This document shows positions 34,805-43,201 of a stretch of DNA of 64,000 nt, piece by piece. Origin of the DNA: Propioniciclava coleopterorum (GTDB lineage: Bacteria > Actinomycetota > Actinomycetes > Propionibacteriales > Propionibacteriaceae); NCBI RefSeq assembly GCF_011393335.1, contig NZ_CP049865.1, positions 1,692,722-1,756,721 on the forward strand, read 5' to 3'. Numbering within the stretch: the stretch's first letter is position 1; each line of letters begins with the position of its first letter. The position numbers and the translations under genes are program-made. Under the pieces are notes generated by a model. The model was given only the letters and a program-made list of their open reading frames with translations, did not search any database and was not told the DNA's origin.

Positions 34805-35965
34805 ATGACGGAGAAGGTTCGTCTCGGCATCATCGGACTGGGCGCGGAGGGCGGCATGTACGCCGACTTCCTGGCCAAGGGGATGGTCCCGAACATGACC
34901 CTGGGAGCGATCTGCGACATCCTCCCCGAGAAGCAGGACCGGTTCGCCGCGCTCGGCGTCCCGTTCTTCGCCGACCACCGGGAGTTGATCGAGTCCGGGA
35001 CGGTCGACGCCGTCGTCACCACGGTCCCGCACTACCTGCACCCCGAGATGGGCATCCACGCCCTCGAGAACGGCGTGCACGCCCTCGTCGAGAAGCCTGC
35101 GGGCGTGTACACCGCGCAGGTTCGCGACCTGATCGAGGTGGCCGAGCGCCACCCCGAGCTCCAGTTCGGCGTGTTCTTCAACCAGCGCACCAACCCGCTG
35201 TACAAGGACCTCAAGGCGCTGCTGGACTCCGGCGAGCTCGGCGCCCTGCGCCACACCTCCTGGACGATCACCACCTGGTGGCGCCCCCAGGGCTACTACG
35301 ACCAGTCCGACTGGCGCGCCACGTGGGGCGGTGAGGGCGGTGGCGTCCTGGTGAACCAGGCCCCGCACCAGCTCGACCTGTGGCAGTGGCTGTGCGGCGT
35401 CCCGACGTCGGTGTTCGCCAAGTGCGCCTACGGGTTCAAGCGCGACATCGTGGTCGAGGACGAGGTGAACGCCCTGGTCGACTTCGGCGACGGCGCCACC
35501 GGCTCCTTCATCACGGCCACCCACGACCTCGACGGCACCGACCGCCTCGAGATCCTGTGCGACCGCGGCAAGATCGTCGTCGAGAACTCCAGCAGCGTGC
35601 GGATCACGCGCCTGACCGACGACGAGCAGGCGCTCAGCCGGAACCTCGACATGGACGCGGTCCGCCGGCTGTTCACCGGCCAGCTCGACCGCGCCGAGCT
35701 GATGACCACCGAGGAGAAGGACTACGGCAGCGTGTGGGGCGCCCAGCACGTCGAGGTCCTGCGCAACTTCGCCGCCGCCGTCCAGGGCGAGGAGGAACTG
35801 CTCGCCCCCGGCGCGGACGGCATCCACGGCGTCCGGCTCGCCAACGCGATCCACCTGTCCAGCTGGCTGGGCGAGGAGGTGTCGCTGGCGGACTTCGACG
35901 AGGACGCCTACCTGACCGAGCTGAACCGCCGCATCGCCGCCGAGGGGACGTTCCCCACCCGCTGA
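34805..35965 (+). CDS. Gfo/Idh/MocA-family oxidoreductase
   Basis: 386 residues. N-terminal Rossmann fold with GIIGLGAEGGMYADFLA as the NAD(P)-binding glycine motif, the family's catalytic-lysine motif ALVEKPAG, and a C-terminal alpha/beta domain (FITATHDLDGTDRLEILCDR). Members oxidise or epimerise sugars and inositols. ATG follows GAAGGAGCTGTTC. First gene of a same-strand sugar-catabolism cluster with an isomerase, an MFS permease and a LacI regulator, so the substrate is likely a sugar, sugar acid or inositol. Confidence 0.92.
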   Translation: MTEKVRLGIIGLGAEGGMYADFLAKGMVPNMTLGAICDILPEKQDRFAALGVPFFADHRELIESGTVDAVVTTVPHYLHPEMGIHALENGVHALVEKPAGVYTAQVRDLIEVAERHPELQFGVFFNQRTNPLYKDLKALLDSGELGALRHTSWTITTWWRPQGYYDQSDWRATWGGEGGGVLVNQAPHQLDLWQWLCGVPTSVFAKCAYGFKRDIVVEDEVNALVDFGDGATGSFITATHDLDGTDRLEILCDRGKIVVENSSSVRITRLTDDEQALSRNLDMDAVRRLFTGQLDRAELMTTEEKDYGSVWGAQHVEVLRNFAAAVQGEEELLAPGADGIHGVRLANAIHLSSWLGEEVSLADFDEDAYLTELNRRIAAEGTFPTR

Positions 35966-35972
35966 TCTCCGC

Positions 35973-36015
35973 CCGGGACGCCGACCCCGACCCATTGCGG
36001 GCGTCGGCGTCCCGG
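35973..36015 (+). terminator. 13-bp perfect hairpin after the dehydrogenase gene
   Basis: Arms 35973-35985 and 36003-36015 are perfectly complementary (CCGGGACGCCGAC and complement), 17-base loop, 8 bases after the stop codon region. Another GGACGCC/GGCGTCC inverted pair. Confidence 0.6.
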
Positions 36016-36163
36016 CCGGAACCCACGGCTGTTCCGGACGCGACCCACGCCCCTGCGCGTGCCGTCCGCAGCACGACCACGCACCACCCGGACGCTCGCC
36101 CGTCCGGCCACCACCGAGACCGGACGCAGACGTCCGACCCACAAGTAGGAAGGGAGCAGCACC

Positions 36164-37012
36164 ATGGCCGTGCTGGGAGTCCAGATGATGATGCTCAAGG
36201 AGCAGGTCGCCGACCAGGGGATGTTCGCGGTGCTGCAGCGCCTCGCGGACCTCGACCTGCACGCCGTCGAGGTGAGCCAGATCCCGATGGACGAGGCGAA
36301 CACCGCCGACCTGGAGCGTGGCGTGGCCGAACTCGGCGTCCAGGTGGGCGCCCTGTCGGTGGCGCTCACGCCCGGCCCCGTCGTGACCGGGGACAACCTG
36401 GCCGAGCACTTCGACAAGATCGTCTCCGACTGCCGCCGCCTGGGGACGCGCTACGTCCGCATCGGCATGATGCCGTTCACCGCCATGGCGTCGAAGCAGG
36501 CGTGCGAGGCGTGGGCGGCCGAGTGCGAAGAGGCCGCGCAGCGGCTGGCCGCCGAGGGCATCACGCTGTGCTACCACAACCACCACGTGGACCTGGCGCA
36601 GTTCGACGGGGAGCGGATCTTCGACATCGTGCGCCGGGTGGCTCCGAGCCTGTTCTTCGAGGTGGACCTGCACTGGGTGCAGCGGGGCGGCATGGCGCCG
36701 CTGGCGATGCTCGAGCGCTACGCCGGCGTCTGCAAGCTGATCCACGTGAAGGACTTCCGGGTCACGCCGCTGCCCGCCGACGCGATCGAGAAGATGGCCG
36801 CCGGCGACTTCGCGGCGGGCTTCCAGGCGTTCCTCAACCTCGCCCAGTTCGCCGAGGTGGGGCAGGGGAACATGGACTGGCCGGCGCTGCTGCCCGCCGC
36901 CGAGCGCGCGGGTGCCGAGTTCCTCTTCATCGAGCAGGACGACACCTACGGTCGCGACCCGTTCGACTGCATCGCCGACTCGCGCGCCTACCTCGCCTCG
37001 ATCGGCTACTGA
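36164..37012 (+). CDS. Sugar phosphate isomerase/epimerase (xylose-isomerase-like TIM barrel)
   Basis: 282 residues, AP-endonuclease-2/IolE-like fold. Metal-ligand regions can be read: VEVSQIPMDE (Glu), CYHNHHVDLAQF (His), FFEVDLHWVQRGG (Asp, His), LIHVKDFRV (His, Asp) and FIEQDDTYGRDP (Glu). It would interconvert keto/aldo sugars or dehydrate inositol derivatives made by the neighbouring dehydrogenase. ATG preceded by GGAAGGGAG. The 200-base gap before it contains the hairpin at 35973-36015 and probably its own promoter. Confidence 0.88.
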   Translation: MAVLGVQMMMLKEQVADQGMFAVLQRLADLDLHAVEVSQIPMDEANTADLERGVAELGVQVGALSVALTPGPVVTGDNLAEHFDKIVSDCRRLGTRYVRIGMMPFTAMASKQACEAWAAECEEAAQRLAAEGITLCYHNHHVDLAQFDGERIFDIVRRVAPSLFFEVDLHWVQRGGMAPLAMLERYAGVCKLIHVKDFRVTPLPADAIEKMAAGDFAAGFQAFLNLAQFAEVGQGNMDWPALLPAAERAGAEFLFIEQDDTYGRDPFDCIADSRAYLASIGY

Positions 37013-37019
37013 CCACCCC

Positions 37020-37042
37020 GGGACGCCGCGCGCCGGCGTCCC
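37020..37042 (+). terminator. Short hairpin after the isomerase gene
   Basis: Arms GGGACGCCG (37020-37028) and CGGCGTCCC (37034-37042), 5-base loop, 8 bases after the stop. The same inverted heptamer as in other hairpins of the window. Confidence 0.5.
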
Positions 37043-37132
37043 CGGCCGGCCGTCCGACCCCGGACGCCGCCCGCCCGGCCCCACCGGGACCCGCACGACC
37101 CCCTGTTTCAACGAAGAGAGAGGTACTGGGCC

Positions 37133-38608
37133 ATGCCCGACACCAACTACCGGCCCGAGGGCGACCCGCTCGCCGGGTCCACGCAGGTCCCCGGCACCGA
37201 CGACATCGCGGCCCTCACCCCCGCCGGGGTGAGCGTCCTGGACGGTGACGAGTTCGACGACGAGCGCGACTTCGTCCAGCCCCGTGGACGCCTCGGCGGC
37301 ACGGTCGCGCTGGGCACCGCCCAGGCCATCGACGGGTCCGAGAGCGGGATCACCCGCACGTTCTTCCCGCAGATCATGGCCGCGTTCGGGCTCGGCAACA
37401 CCGAGCTCGGCCTGCTGAACGCGATGGGCAACGCCGCCCGCATGCTGTTCGGACCGATCTGGGCGATGGTCGCGGACCGCTTCGGTCGCAAGGCCGTCCT
37501 CTTCGTCGTCACGGGCCTGTGGGGCGTGTGGACGATCGCCGCGGGCTTCGCCCCGAACTGGAACATGCTGCTGCTCATCTACGGGGTCTCGCTGATCGGC
37601 ACCGTGGCGTCCGAACCGATCATCAACGGCCTGCTCGGCTCGCTCTACCGCCGCTCGGAGCGCGGCAAGGCGTTCGGCACCGTCCGGTCGGTGGCCGGCG
37701 GGCTCGGCTTCGTCATCACCCCGCTGCTGGGCCAGTTCGGCCAGAACCCCGAGGGGTGGCGCTGGGCCTTCATGACGATGGGTGGCCTGTCGGTCGTCTC
37801 GGGCGTGCTGATCCTGCTCTTCCTGCACGAGCCGCAGCGGGTCTCCGCCGCGGACCAGAGCGAGCTGAAGTCCGACGCCGGCATGTTCAAGCTGTCGGAC
37901 GCCGCCAAGCTGTTCAAGATCCCCACCGTCGCGCTGATCGCGCCGATGCTGCTGCTCGTCACCTCGCTGGTGCTGTTCGGGTTCATGGGGCAGGTGTGGG
38001 CGCGCGACCTGGGCTACGGCGTCACCAACGGCGCCTACCTCCAGACGGTGTTCGCGGTCGGCTCCATGATCTCGGCGTTCGTGGGCGGCATGCTGGCCGA
38101 CCGGTTCGTGCGGTGGTTCGGGCACAAGGGCCGCATCATGCTGTTCCAGATCTACTGCGTCGCGTTCGGCACGATCATCGCCCTCACCATGTACTTCGCG
38201 ACGTGGTGGGACCCCGACGTCACGCCGTTGCCCAGCAAGGACGTGCTCAAGACCAACGACCCGAGCATCGCCTACTTCGCCATGGTGTTCCTGATGGGCC
38301 TGATCTTCTCGATCGGCTTCTCCGGTTGCGTGCTCCCGATGATCTCGTCGGTGTGCCCCAAGCAGCTCTCGGCCACCTCGTTCGCGGTGCTGTTCTCGTT
38401 CATCCAGGGCGGCATCAACGTCGTCTACTCGCTGGCCGTGGGCATCGTCGCCGACGCCATCGGCAGCCTGCAGCTCACCATCCTCATCGGCGTCTGCATC
38501 CCGTACTTCCTCAACGCGATCTACTGGTTCGTCTTCTACAAGGTCTACCCGCGCGACGTCGCGCTGCAGGCCGAGCGGACGCGCCTCATCGAGCAGGGCC
38601 GCTTCTAG
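37133..38608 (+). CDS. MFS transporter
   Basis: 491 residues. About 60 hydrophilic N-terminal residues, then 12 predicted membrane segments. The MFS loop 2-3 signature is AMVADRFGRKAVLFVVTG, and a related motif after TM8 is GGMLADRFVRWFGHKG. Located between the isomerase and the LacI regulator, so it most likely imports the carbohydrate handled by this cluster; drug export is less likely. Ribosome site AGAGAGG before ATG 37133. Confidence 0.9.
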   Translation: MPDTNYRPEGDPLAGSTQVPGTDDIAALTPAGVSVLDGDEFDDERDFVQPRGRLGGTVALGTAQAIDGSESGITRTFFPQIMAAFGLGNTELGLLNAMGNAARMLFGPIWAMVADRFGRKAVLFVVTGLWGVWTIAAGFAPNWNMLLLIYGVSLIGTVASEPIINGLLGSLYRRSERGKAFGTVRSVAGGLGFVITPLLGQFGQNPEGWRWAFMTMGGLSVVSGVLILLFLHEPQRVSAADQSELKSDAGMFKLSDAAKLFKIPTVALIAPMLLLVTSLVLFGFMGQVWARDLGYGVTNGAYLQTVFAVGSMISAFVGGMLADRFVRWFGHKGRIMLFQIYCVAFGTIIALTMYFATWWDPDVTPLPSKDVLKTNDPSIAYFAMVFLMGLIFSIGFSGCVLPMISSVCPKQLSATSFAVLFSFIQGGINVVYSLAVGIVADAIGSLQLTILIGVCIPYFLNAIYWFVFYKVYPRDVALQAERTRLIEQGRF

Positions 38609-38615
38609 CGACCCC

Positions 38616-38655
38616 GGAGCGGGGCGGGGGTGGATGCGGTGTCGTCCGCCCCGCT
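38616..38655 (+). terminator. Hairpin after the MFS gene
   Basis: GAGCGGGGCGG (38616-38626) pairs perfectly with CCGCCCCGCTC (38645-38655), 8 bases after the stop; no U-tract. Confidence 0.55.
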
Positions 38656-38711
38656 CCCGCGTTGGTCGGGACTGCAAGAATGGTGTTGTACCCCGGTCAG
38701 GAGAGGCCCCC

Positions 38712-39704
38712 ATGGCGAAGGAACCCGTGCGCATGCGCGATGTGGCCGAGCGCGCCGGCGTCGCCGTCTCGACCGTCTCGCGCGTGATGACCACGCCGAA
38801 CCGGATCAGCGCGGAGACCCGCAAGGTCGTGCTGGACGCCGCCCGCGACCTCGGCTACCACCACCCGCCGCCCGCCAAGACGCGCCCCGGCGGCCAGGGC
38901 GCGATCGCGGTGCTGATCCCCGACATCACCAACCCGTACTACTTCGACGTGATCCGCGGGACGCAGGAGCGCCTGCGCGACTCGGGCTACGCGGCGATGC
39001 TGTTCGACACCGAGCAGTCGGCGATCGCCGAGCTGACCTCGCTGGAGATGCTGGCCGGCAACGGCACCCCGGCGATCCTCGCGGCGACCCGGCTCACCGA
39101 CGAGCAGCTCGGCGAGGTGGCCGGCACGCTGCCGATGGTCACGATCAACCGCAGCGTCCCGGGCGTCCCGTCGGTCAGCTCCGACACCGCCGCCGTCTTC
39201 GCCCAGGCGGTCGACCACCTGGTCTCGCTCGGCCACACCCGCCTGTGCTACGTCGCCGGTCCCGCCGGCTCGCAGTCGAACCGGCAGCGCTGGGAGGCCA
39301 GCGCCGCGGAGGCCGCGCGGCTCGGCGTCGAGCTGACGAGCACCATCAACTTCATCCCGCGCCACGACGCCGGGGCGGCCGCCGCCGACGCGGCGCTGGC
39401 CACGGGCGCGACGGCCGCGCTGGTCTTCAACGACCTGCTGGCGATCGGGGTGCTGGCCCGGCTGGCGGCCCGCGGCGTCCGCGTGCCGGACGACTTCAGC
39501 GTCGTCGGCTGCGACGACAGCTACGGGGCGAGCTTCTGCTCCCCACCGCTGACGACCGTCGCCTCGCCGAGCCGCCGCATCGGGCGGGAGGCCACCAGCA
39601 TGCTGCTCGCCCGGCTCGGCGGCGGCCGGCCGCTGCTGGGGGACGCCGTGGTGCTGCCCTCCCACCTGCAGATCCGCGCGTCGACCGGACAGGCGCCCGC
39701 CTGA
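38712..39704 (+). CDS. LacI-family transcriptional regulator
   Basis: 330 residues. LacI helix-turn-helix and hinge: MRDVAERAGVAVSTVSRVMT and ISAETRKVVLDAARDLGYHH. Periplasmic-binding-protein-like sensor: AIAVLIPDITNPYYFDVIRG, VDHLVSLGHTRLCYVAGPAG, SVVGCDDSYGASFCSPPLTT. Start at ATG 38712 after GTCAGGAGAGG; upstream in-frame starts are unsupported. It presumably controls the surrounding sugar genes; a LacI-type operator is visible at 41613-41628. Confidence 0.94.
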   Translation: MAKEPVRMRDVAERAGVAVSTVSRVMTTPNRISAETRKVVLDAARDLGYHHPPPAKTRPGGQGAIAVLIPDITNPYYFDVIRGTQERLRDSGYAAMLFDTEQSAIAELTSLEMLAGNGTPAILAATRLTDEQLGEVAGTLPMVTINRSVPGVPSVSSDTAAVFAQAVDHLVSLGHTRLCYVAGPAGSQSNRQRWEASAAEAARLGVELTSTINFIPRHDAGAAAADAALATGATAALVFNDLLAIGVLARLAARGVRVPDDFSVVGCDDSYGASFCSPPLTTVASPSRRIGREATSMLLARLGGGRPLLGDAVVLPSHLQIRASTGQAPA

Positions 39705-39714
39705 GCGTCGGAGG

Positions 39715-41438
39715 CTAAAGGCGCGCCTGCCACTTGTCGGTCCACACCGTCTGGTTGAACCGGCCGCGGAACGGCGAGACGCCGGTCAGCTTGTCCACCA
39801 GCCGGCGCAGCGTCGCCGGGTTGCCGTGGTAGGCGTGGACCACCGTGCGCATCATCGTCAGGTCGTGCAGGTGCGTGGTCTGGCAGAGCGAGACCAGCGC
39901 GGTCGGCACCTCCCGGGTGTACCAGGGGGCGTCCGAGCTGAGCGGGGTCCGCCAGCGGATCCGGTAGTTGTTCTCCGAGGCGTACCCCTCGACGTTGGCG
40001 ACCACCAGGGCGGCGTCCACCGCGTCGCGGTAGGCGAGGGTGGCGCCCTTGGTGCGGACGCGGCCGTCGTTGAGGGTCACCTCGAAGCCGCGCGACTCGA
40101 GTTCGGCCGTGAGGGCGTCCAGGGTCGTGTCGGCCGGCCCCACGGACGCACGTCGCCCTCGAGGTAGTACAGCCGGATCCGCCGGTGCGTGCGCGGCGAC
40201 AGCGGCAGGACGCCCGCGGTGTCCTTGACCAGCGTGATGCACCGGTCGGCCGCCTCGTCGCGCCAGCGCAGGTGCTCCTCGCAGCCGACCACGGCCAGGG
40301 CGTCCGGGCGACGCAGCAGCGTCCCCCGCGCCCGCCTCTCCGGCAGGTGCAGCCGGGCCTTCAACCCCAGGACGCGGCGCACGGCGTCGTCGAGCCGCTC
40401 GGGGGTGATCGTGCCGTCGCGGACCCCCGCCATCATGAAGCCGAGGTCCTCGGTGACGTCGTTGAGGAACAGGAACATGTCGCAGCCGGCGGCGATGGCG
40501 CGCGGGACGGCGTCCTCGCGCCGCATCGAGCCGGTGAGCCCGATCATGTGGCTGGCGTCGGTCATCACGACCCCGTTGAAACCCAGCCGGGTCTTGAGCA
40601 GCCCGTCGATGAGCTCGGGGCTGAGCGTGGCGGGCTGGATGTCGGCGTCGGTGAGGGTCGGGTCGAGCGCCCGGGAGTAGTGCGGCAGCGCTATGTGGCC
40701 GGCCATGATCATCTCGACGCCCGCGGCGATGTGGTGGGCGTAGATCCGGCCGAACGTGGCGTCCCACGCTTCGGGGTGCAGTTCGTTGACGCCCATCACG
40801 AGGTGCTGATCGCGCTCCTCGGTGCCGTCGCCGGGGAAGTGCTTGACGCACACGGCCAGGTCGGGGTCGGCGTCCCGCAGCCCGCGCGCCTGCGCGTCGG
40901 TCGAGCGGAGCACGTCGTCGACGGTCGCCCCGTGGGCGCGGGTGTTGATGACGGTGTTGCGCCAGTTCACCAGCACGTCGACGACGGGCGCGAAGGCCAC
41001 GTTGACCCCCAGGGCGGACGCCTCGCGGCCGCCGACCAGGCCCGCGCGGTAGGGGACCTCGGTTCCGTCGGAGGCGTCGCACTGGGCCCCGTTGGCCAGG
41101 TAGGTGCCCTCCTCGCAGCACAGGTCGCCGCCCGACTCGGGGTTGGCGGCGACGAGCAGCGGGATCGGCGAGGAGCCCTGCAGGTCGTTGACCAGCGCCT
41201 GCACCTGCGCGGCGGTCCCGCCGGTGTAGCGGATGCCGCCCAGGCCGTGCCGCGCCAGGTCCGCCTCGCCCGACGCGCTGAGGCCAGGATCGAGGGTCGG
41301 GTCGGGAAAGTACATCCCCACGAAGAGCTGCCCGACCTTCTCCTCCACCGTGAGGCCGGCCAGGGTCCGCTCCACCCAGTCCACCTGATCGTCGTCGAGG
41401 CGGAAGGGGACGGCGCGCAGGTCCACCGTGGGACTCAT
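39715..41438 (-). CDS. Glycoside hydrolase family 3 protein, frameshifted
   Basis: About 574 residues with one missing base near 40141. GH3 N-terminal domain: LTVEEKVGQLFVGMYFPDPT, GLGGIRYTGG, the KHFPGDGTEERDQHLVMGVN region and the nucleophile aspartate in NGVVMTDASHMIGLTGSMRR. After the break VGPADTTLDALTAELESRG and TALVSLCQTTHLHDL form the GH3 C-terminal domain. The KHFPGDG motif is closer to beta-N-acetylglucosaminidases than to beta-glucosidases. No signal peptide, so cytoplasmic turnover of imported sugars is likely. It is convergent with lacI, with 10 bp between stops. Confidence 0.85.
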
Positions 41439-41612
41439 CGTGGGATCGCTCCTTGTCGGATCGCGGCAGGACGCCCGCAGCGATGCGGTCGTCGGTCGGT
41501 GTCGGTGCTGGGGTGATTGGACCCCAGCCCAGGGCCCGAACGGAACGCCTTGCCGGGGTTTGGCCGCGATCGGACCCGCGCGGAGGCAAATGAGGACAAC
41601 CCTCTACCACTT

Positions 41613-41628
41613 TCGAAAGCGTTATCGA
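41613..41628. promoter_or_regulatory. LacI-type operator between divergent GH3 and MATE genes
   Basis: TCGAAAGCGTTATCGA: imperfect dyad centred on CG, the standard layout of LacI/GalR-family operators. It lies 175 bp before the GH3 start and 100 bp before the MATE start. The LacI regulator at 38712-39704 is the obvious candidate binder. Confidence 0.55.
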
Positions 41629-41727
41629 TAGGCTCGTGGGCACTCGCCCGTCCCAGACCGCCACCTCGAGCGAGGCTCACCAACCCGACGATTCGACGCG
41701 CAGCCGCGCGCCCGGAGACAACTCAAC

Positions 41728-43116
41728 ATGACCAGGACCCTGACCGTCGGCGCGCCCACCCGCGTGATCGTCGCGTTCACCCTTCCCCTCCTCATCGGCA
41801 ACCTCTTCCAGCAGGCCTACCAGTTCACCGACGCCGCGGTCGTCGGACGCATGGTGGGTGTCGACGCGCTCGCGGCCGTCGGCGCCTCCGGCTCGCTGGT
41901 GTTCCTCCTCCTCGGCTTCACCCTGGGCGCCGCCAACGGGCTCGCCATCCCGGTGGCGCGCGCGTTCGGCTCCGGCGACATGCCCGCCATGCGTCGCCAC
42001 GTCGCCCTCGGCACGCTGGCGTCGGCGGCGATCTCGGCGGTCATCGTGCTCATCGGACTGCGCTACACCCGCCCGATGCTGGCGCTCATGCAGACCCCCG
42101 ACGTCCTGATGGAGGACGCCGCCGCGTTCCTGATGATCACCTTCGCCGCCGCGCCGGTGACCATGGCGTTCAACTACCTCGCCGCGATCATCCGCGCGCT
42201 GGGCGACAGCCGGACCCCGCTGATCTTCCTGATGCTGGCGTGCTTCGTGAACGTCGGCCTGGTCGTCCTGTTCATCGGGAGCTTCGGCTGGGGCGTCGGC
42301 GGCGCCGCGTGGGCGACCGCGATCTCGCAGTTGGCGTCGGTGGTGGCCTGCCTGTGGCTGATCCGCGTCCGGATGCCGCAGCTGTGGCTGTGGCGCGAGG
42401 ACTGGCTGCCCAAGCGCGGCGAGACGGGCGAGTCGGTGCGCCCGGGGCTGGCGATGGGCTTCCAGATGTCGGTGATCGCGATCGGCGCGGTCATCCTGCA
42501 GTACGCCATCAACGGGCTCGGCCCGGACGCCGTCGCCGCAGCCACCGCGGCGGTGCGCGTCGACCAGGTCGCCGTCGCGCCGCTGGCGTCCTTCGGGCTG
42601 GCGCTCACCACGTTCGTCGCGCAGAACCGCGGCGCCGGCCACTGGCGCCGGATCCGGGTGGGCGTCTGGGAGATCAGCCTGCTGACCTGGCTCGTCTCGC
42701 TGCTGATGGGCGGCCTGATCTACCTGTTCGGGACGCCGGTCGCCCAGGTGTTCGTCGGCGCCGGCAACGAGGCGGTCGTCTCGCTGGCCCACGACTACCT
42801 CGTCGTGCAGGCGGCGCTGTACCCCGTGCTGGCCTCCCTGTTCGTGCTCCGCAACGCCGTGCAGGGCCTCGGCTCGAACCTGATGCCCACGCTGGCCGGC
42901 TTCATGGAGCTCGTCTTCCGCGCCGTGGCCGGCCTGCTCCTGGTCGGGCCGCTCGGCTTCTTCGGCGTGGCGATCGCCGCGCCGCTGGCGTGGATCGGAG
43001 CGGTCACGCCCGTCGCGATCGCCTGGTTCGTCCGCCGGCGGGAGCTCATCCGGTGGGAGGGTCCCGACGTCCGCACGCCGAGCCCCGGCCGCGTCCCGGT
43101 GCTCGCGGCCACCTGA
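41728..43116 (+). CDS. MATE-family efflux transporter
   Basis: 462 residues, 12 predicted membrane segments. LPLLIGNLFQQAYQFTDAAV VGRMVG is the MATE N-lobe signature and LTTFVAQNRGAGHWRRIRVG the matching C-lobe motif (split for length). Exports cationic drugs or metabolites with Na+ or H+ coupling. ATG with weak upstream ribosome site (GGAGACAAC). Divergent from GH3 and sharing the LacI-type operator region, so it may export a product of the same pathway. Confidence 0.92.
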   Translation: MTRTLTVGAPTRVIVAFTLPLLIGNLFQQAYQFTDAAVVGRMVGVDALAAVGASGSLVFLLLGFTLGAANGLAIPVARAFGSGDMPAMRRHVALGTLASAAISAVIVLIGLRYTRPMLALMQTPDVLMEDAAAFLMITFAAAPVTMAFNYLAAIIRALGDSRTPLIFLMLACFVNVGLVVLFIGSFGWGVGGAAWATAISQLASVVACLWLIRVRMPQLWLWREDWLPKRGETGESVRPGLAMGFQMSVIAIGAVILQYAINGLGPDAVAAATAAVRVDQVAVAPLASFGLALTTFVAQNRGAGHWRRIRVGVWEISLLTWLVSLLMGGLIYLFGTPVAQVFVGAGNEAVVSLAHDYLVVQAALYPVLASLFVLRNAVQGLGSNLMPTLAGFMELVFRAVAGLLLVGPLGFFGVAIAAPLAWIGAVTPVAIAWFVRRRELIRWEGPDVRTPSPGRVPVLAAT

Positions 43117-43201
43117 CGACGCCCGCCGCGGGGTCCCCGCCCCGGACGCCCCGGCGGCGCGGCGCGCGGGAATTGTCGGGGGCGGGATTTACGCTCGCGT
43201 C

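Noticed and set aside
34630-35022. Longer start for the phosphoribosyltransferase
   Set aside because: The extension overlaps the dehydrogenase promoter and gene on the opposite strand and shows no domain similarity.
34634-38824. Very long minus-strand ORF (about 1396 codons)
   Set aside because: It is antisense to four well-supported plus-strand genes and has the His/Asp/Arg/Val-rich composition typical of shadow frames in GC-rich DNA.
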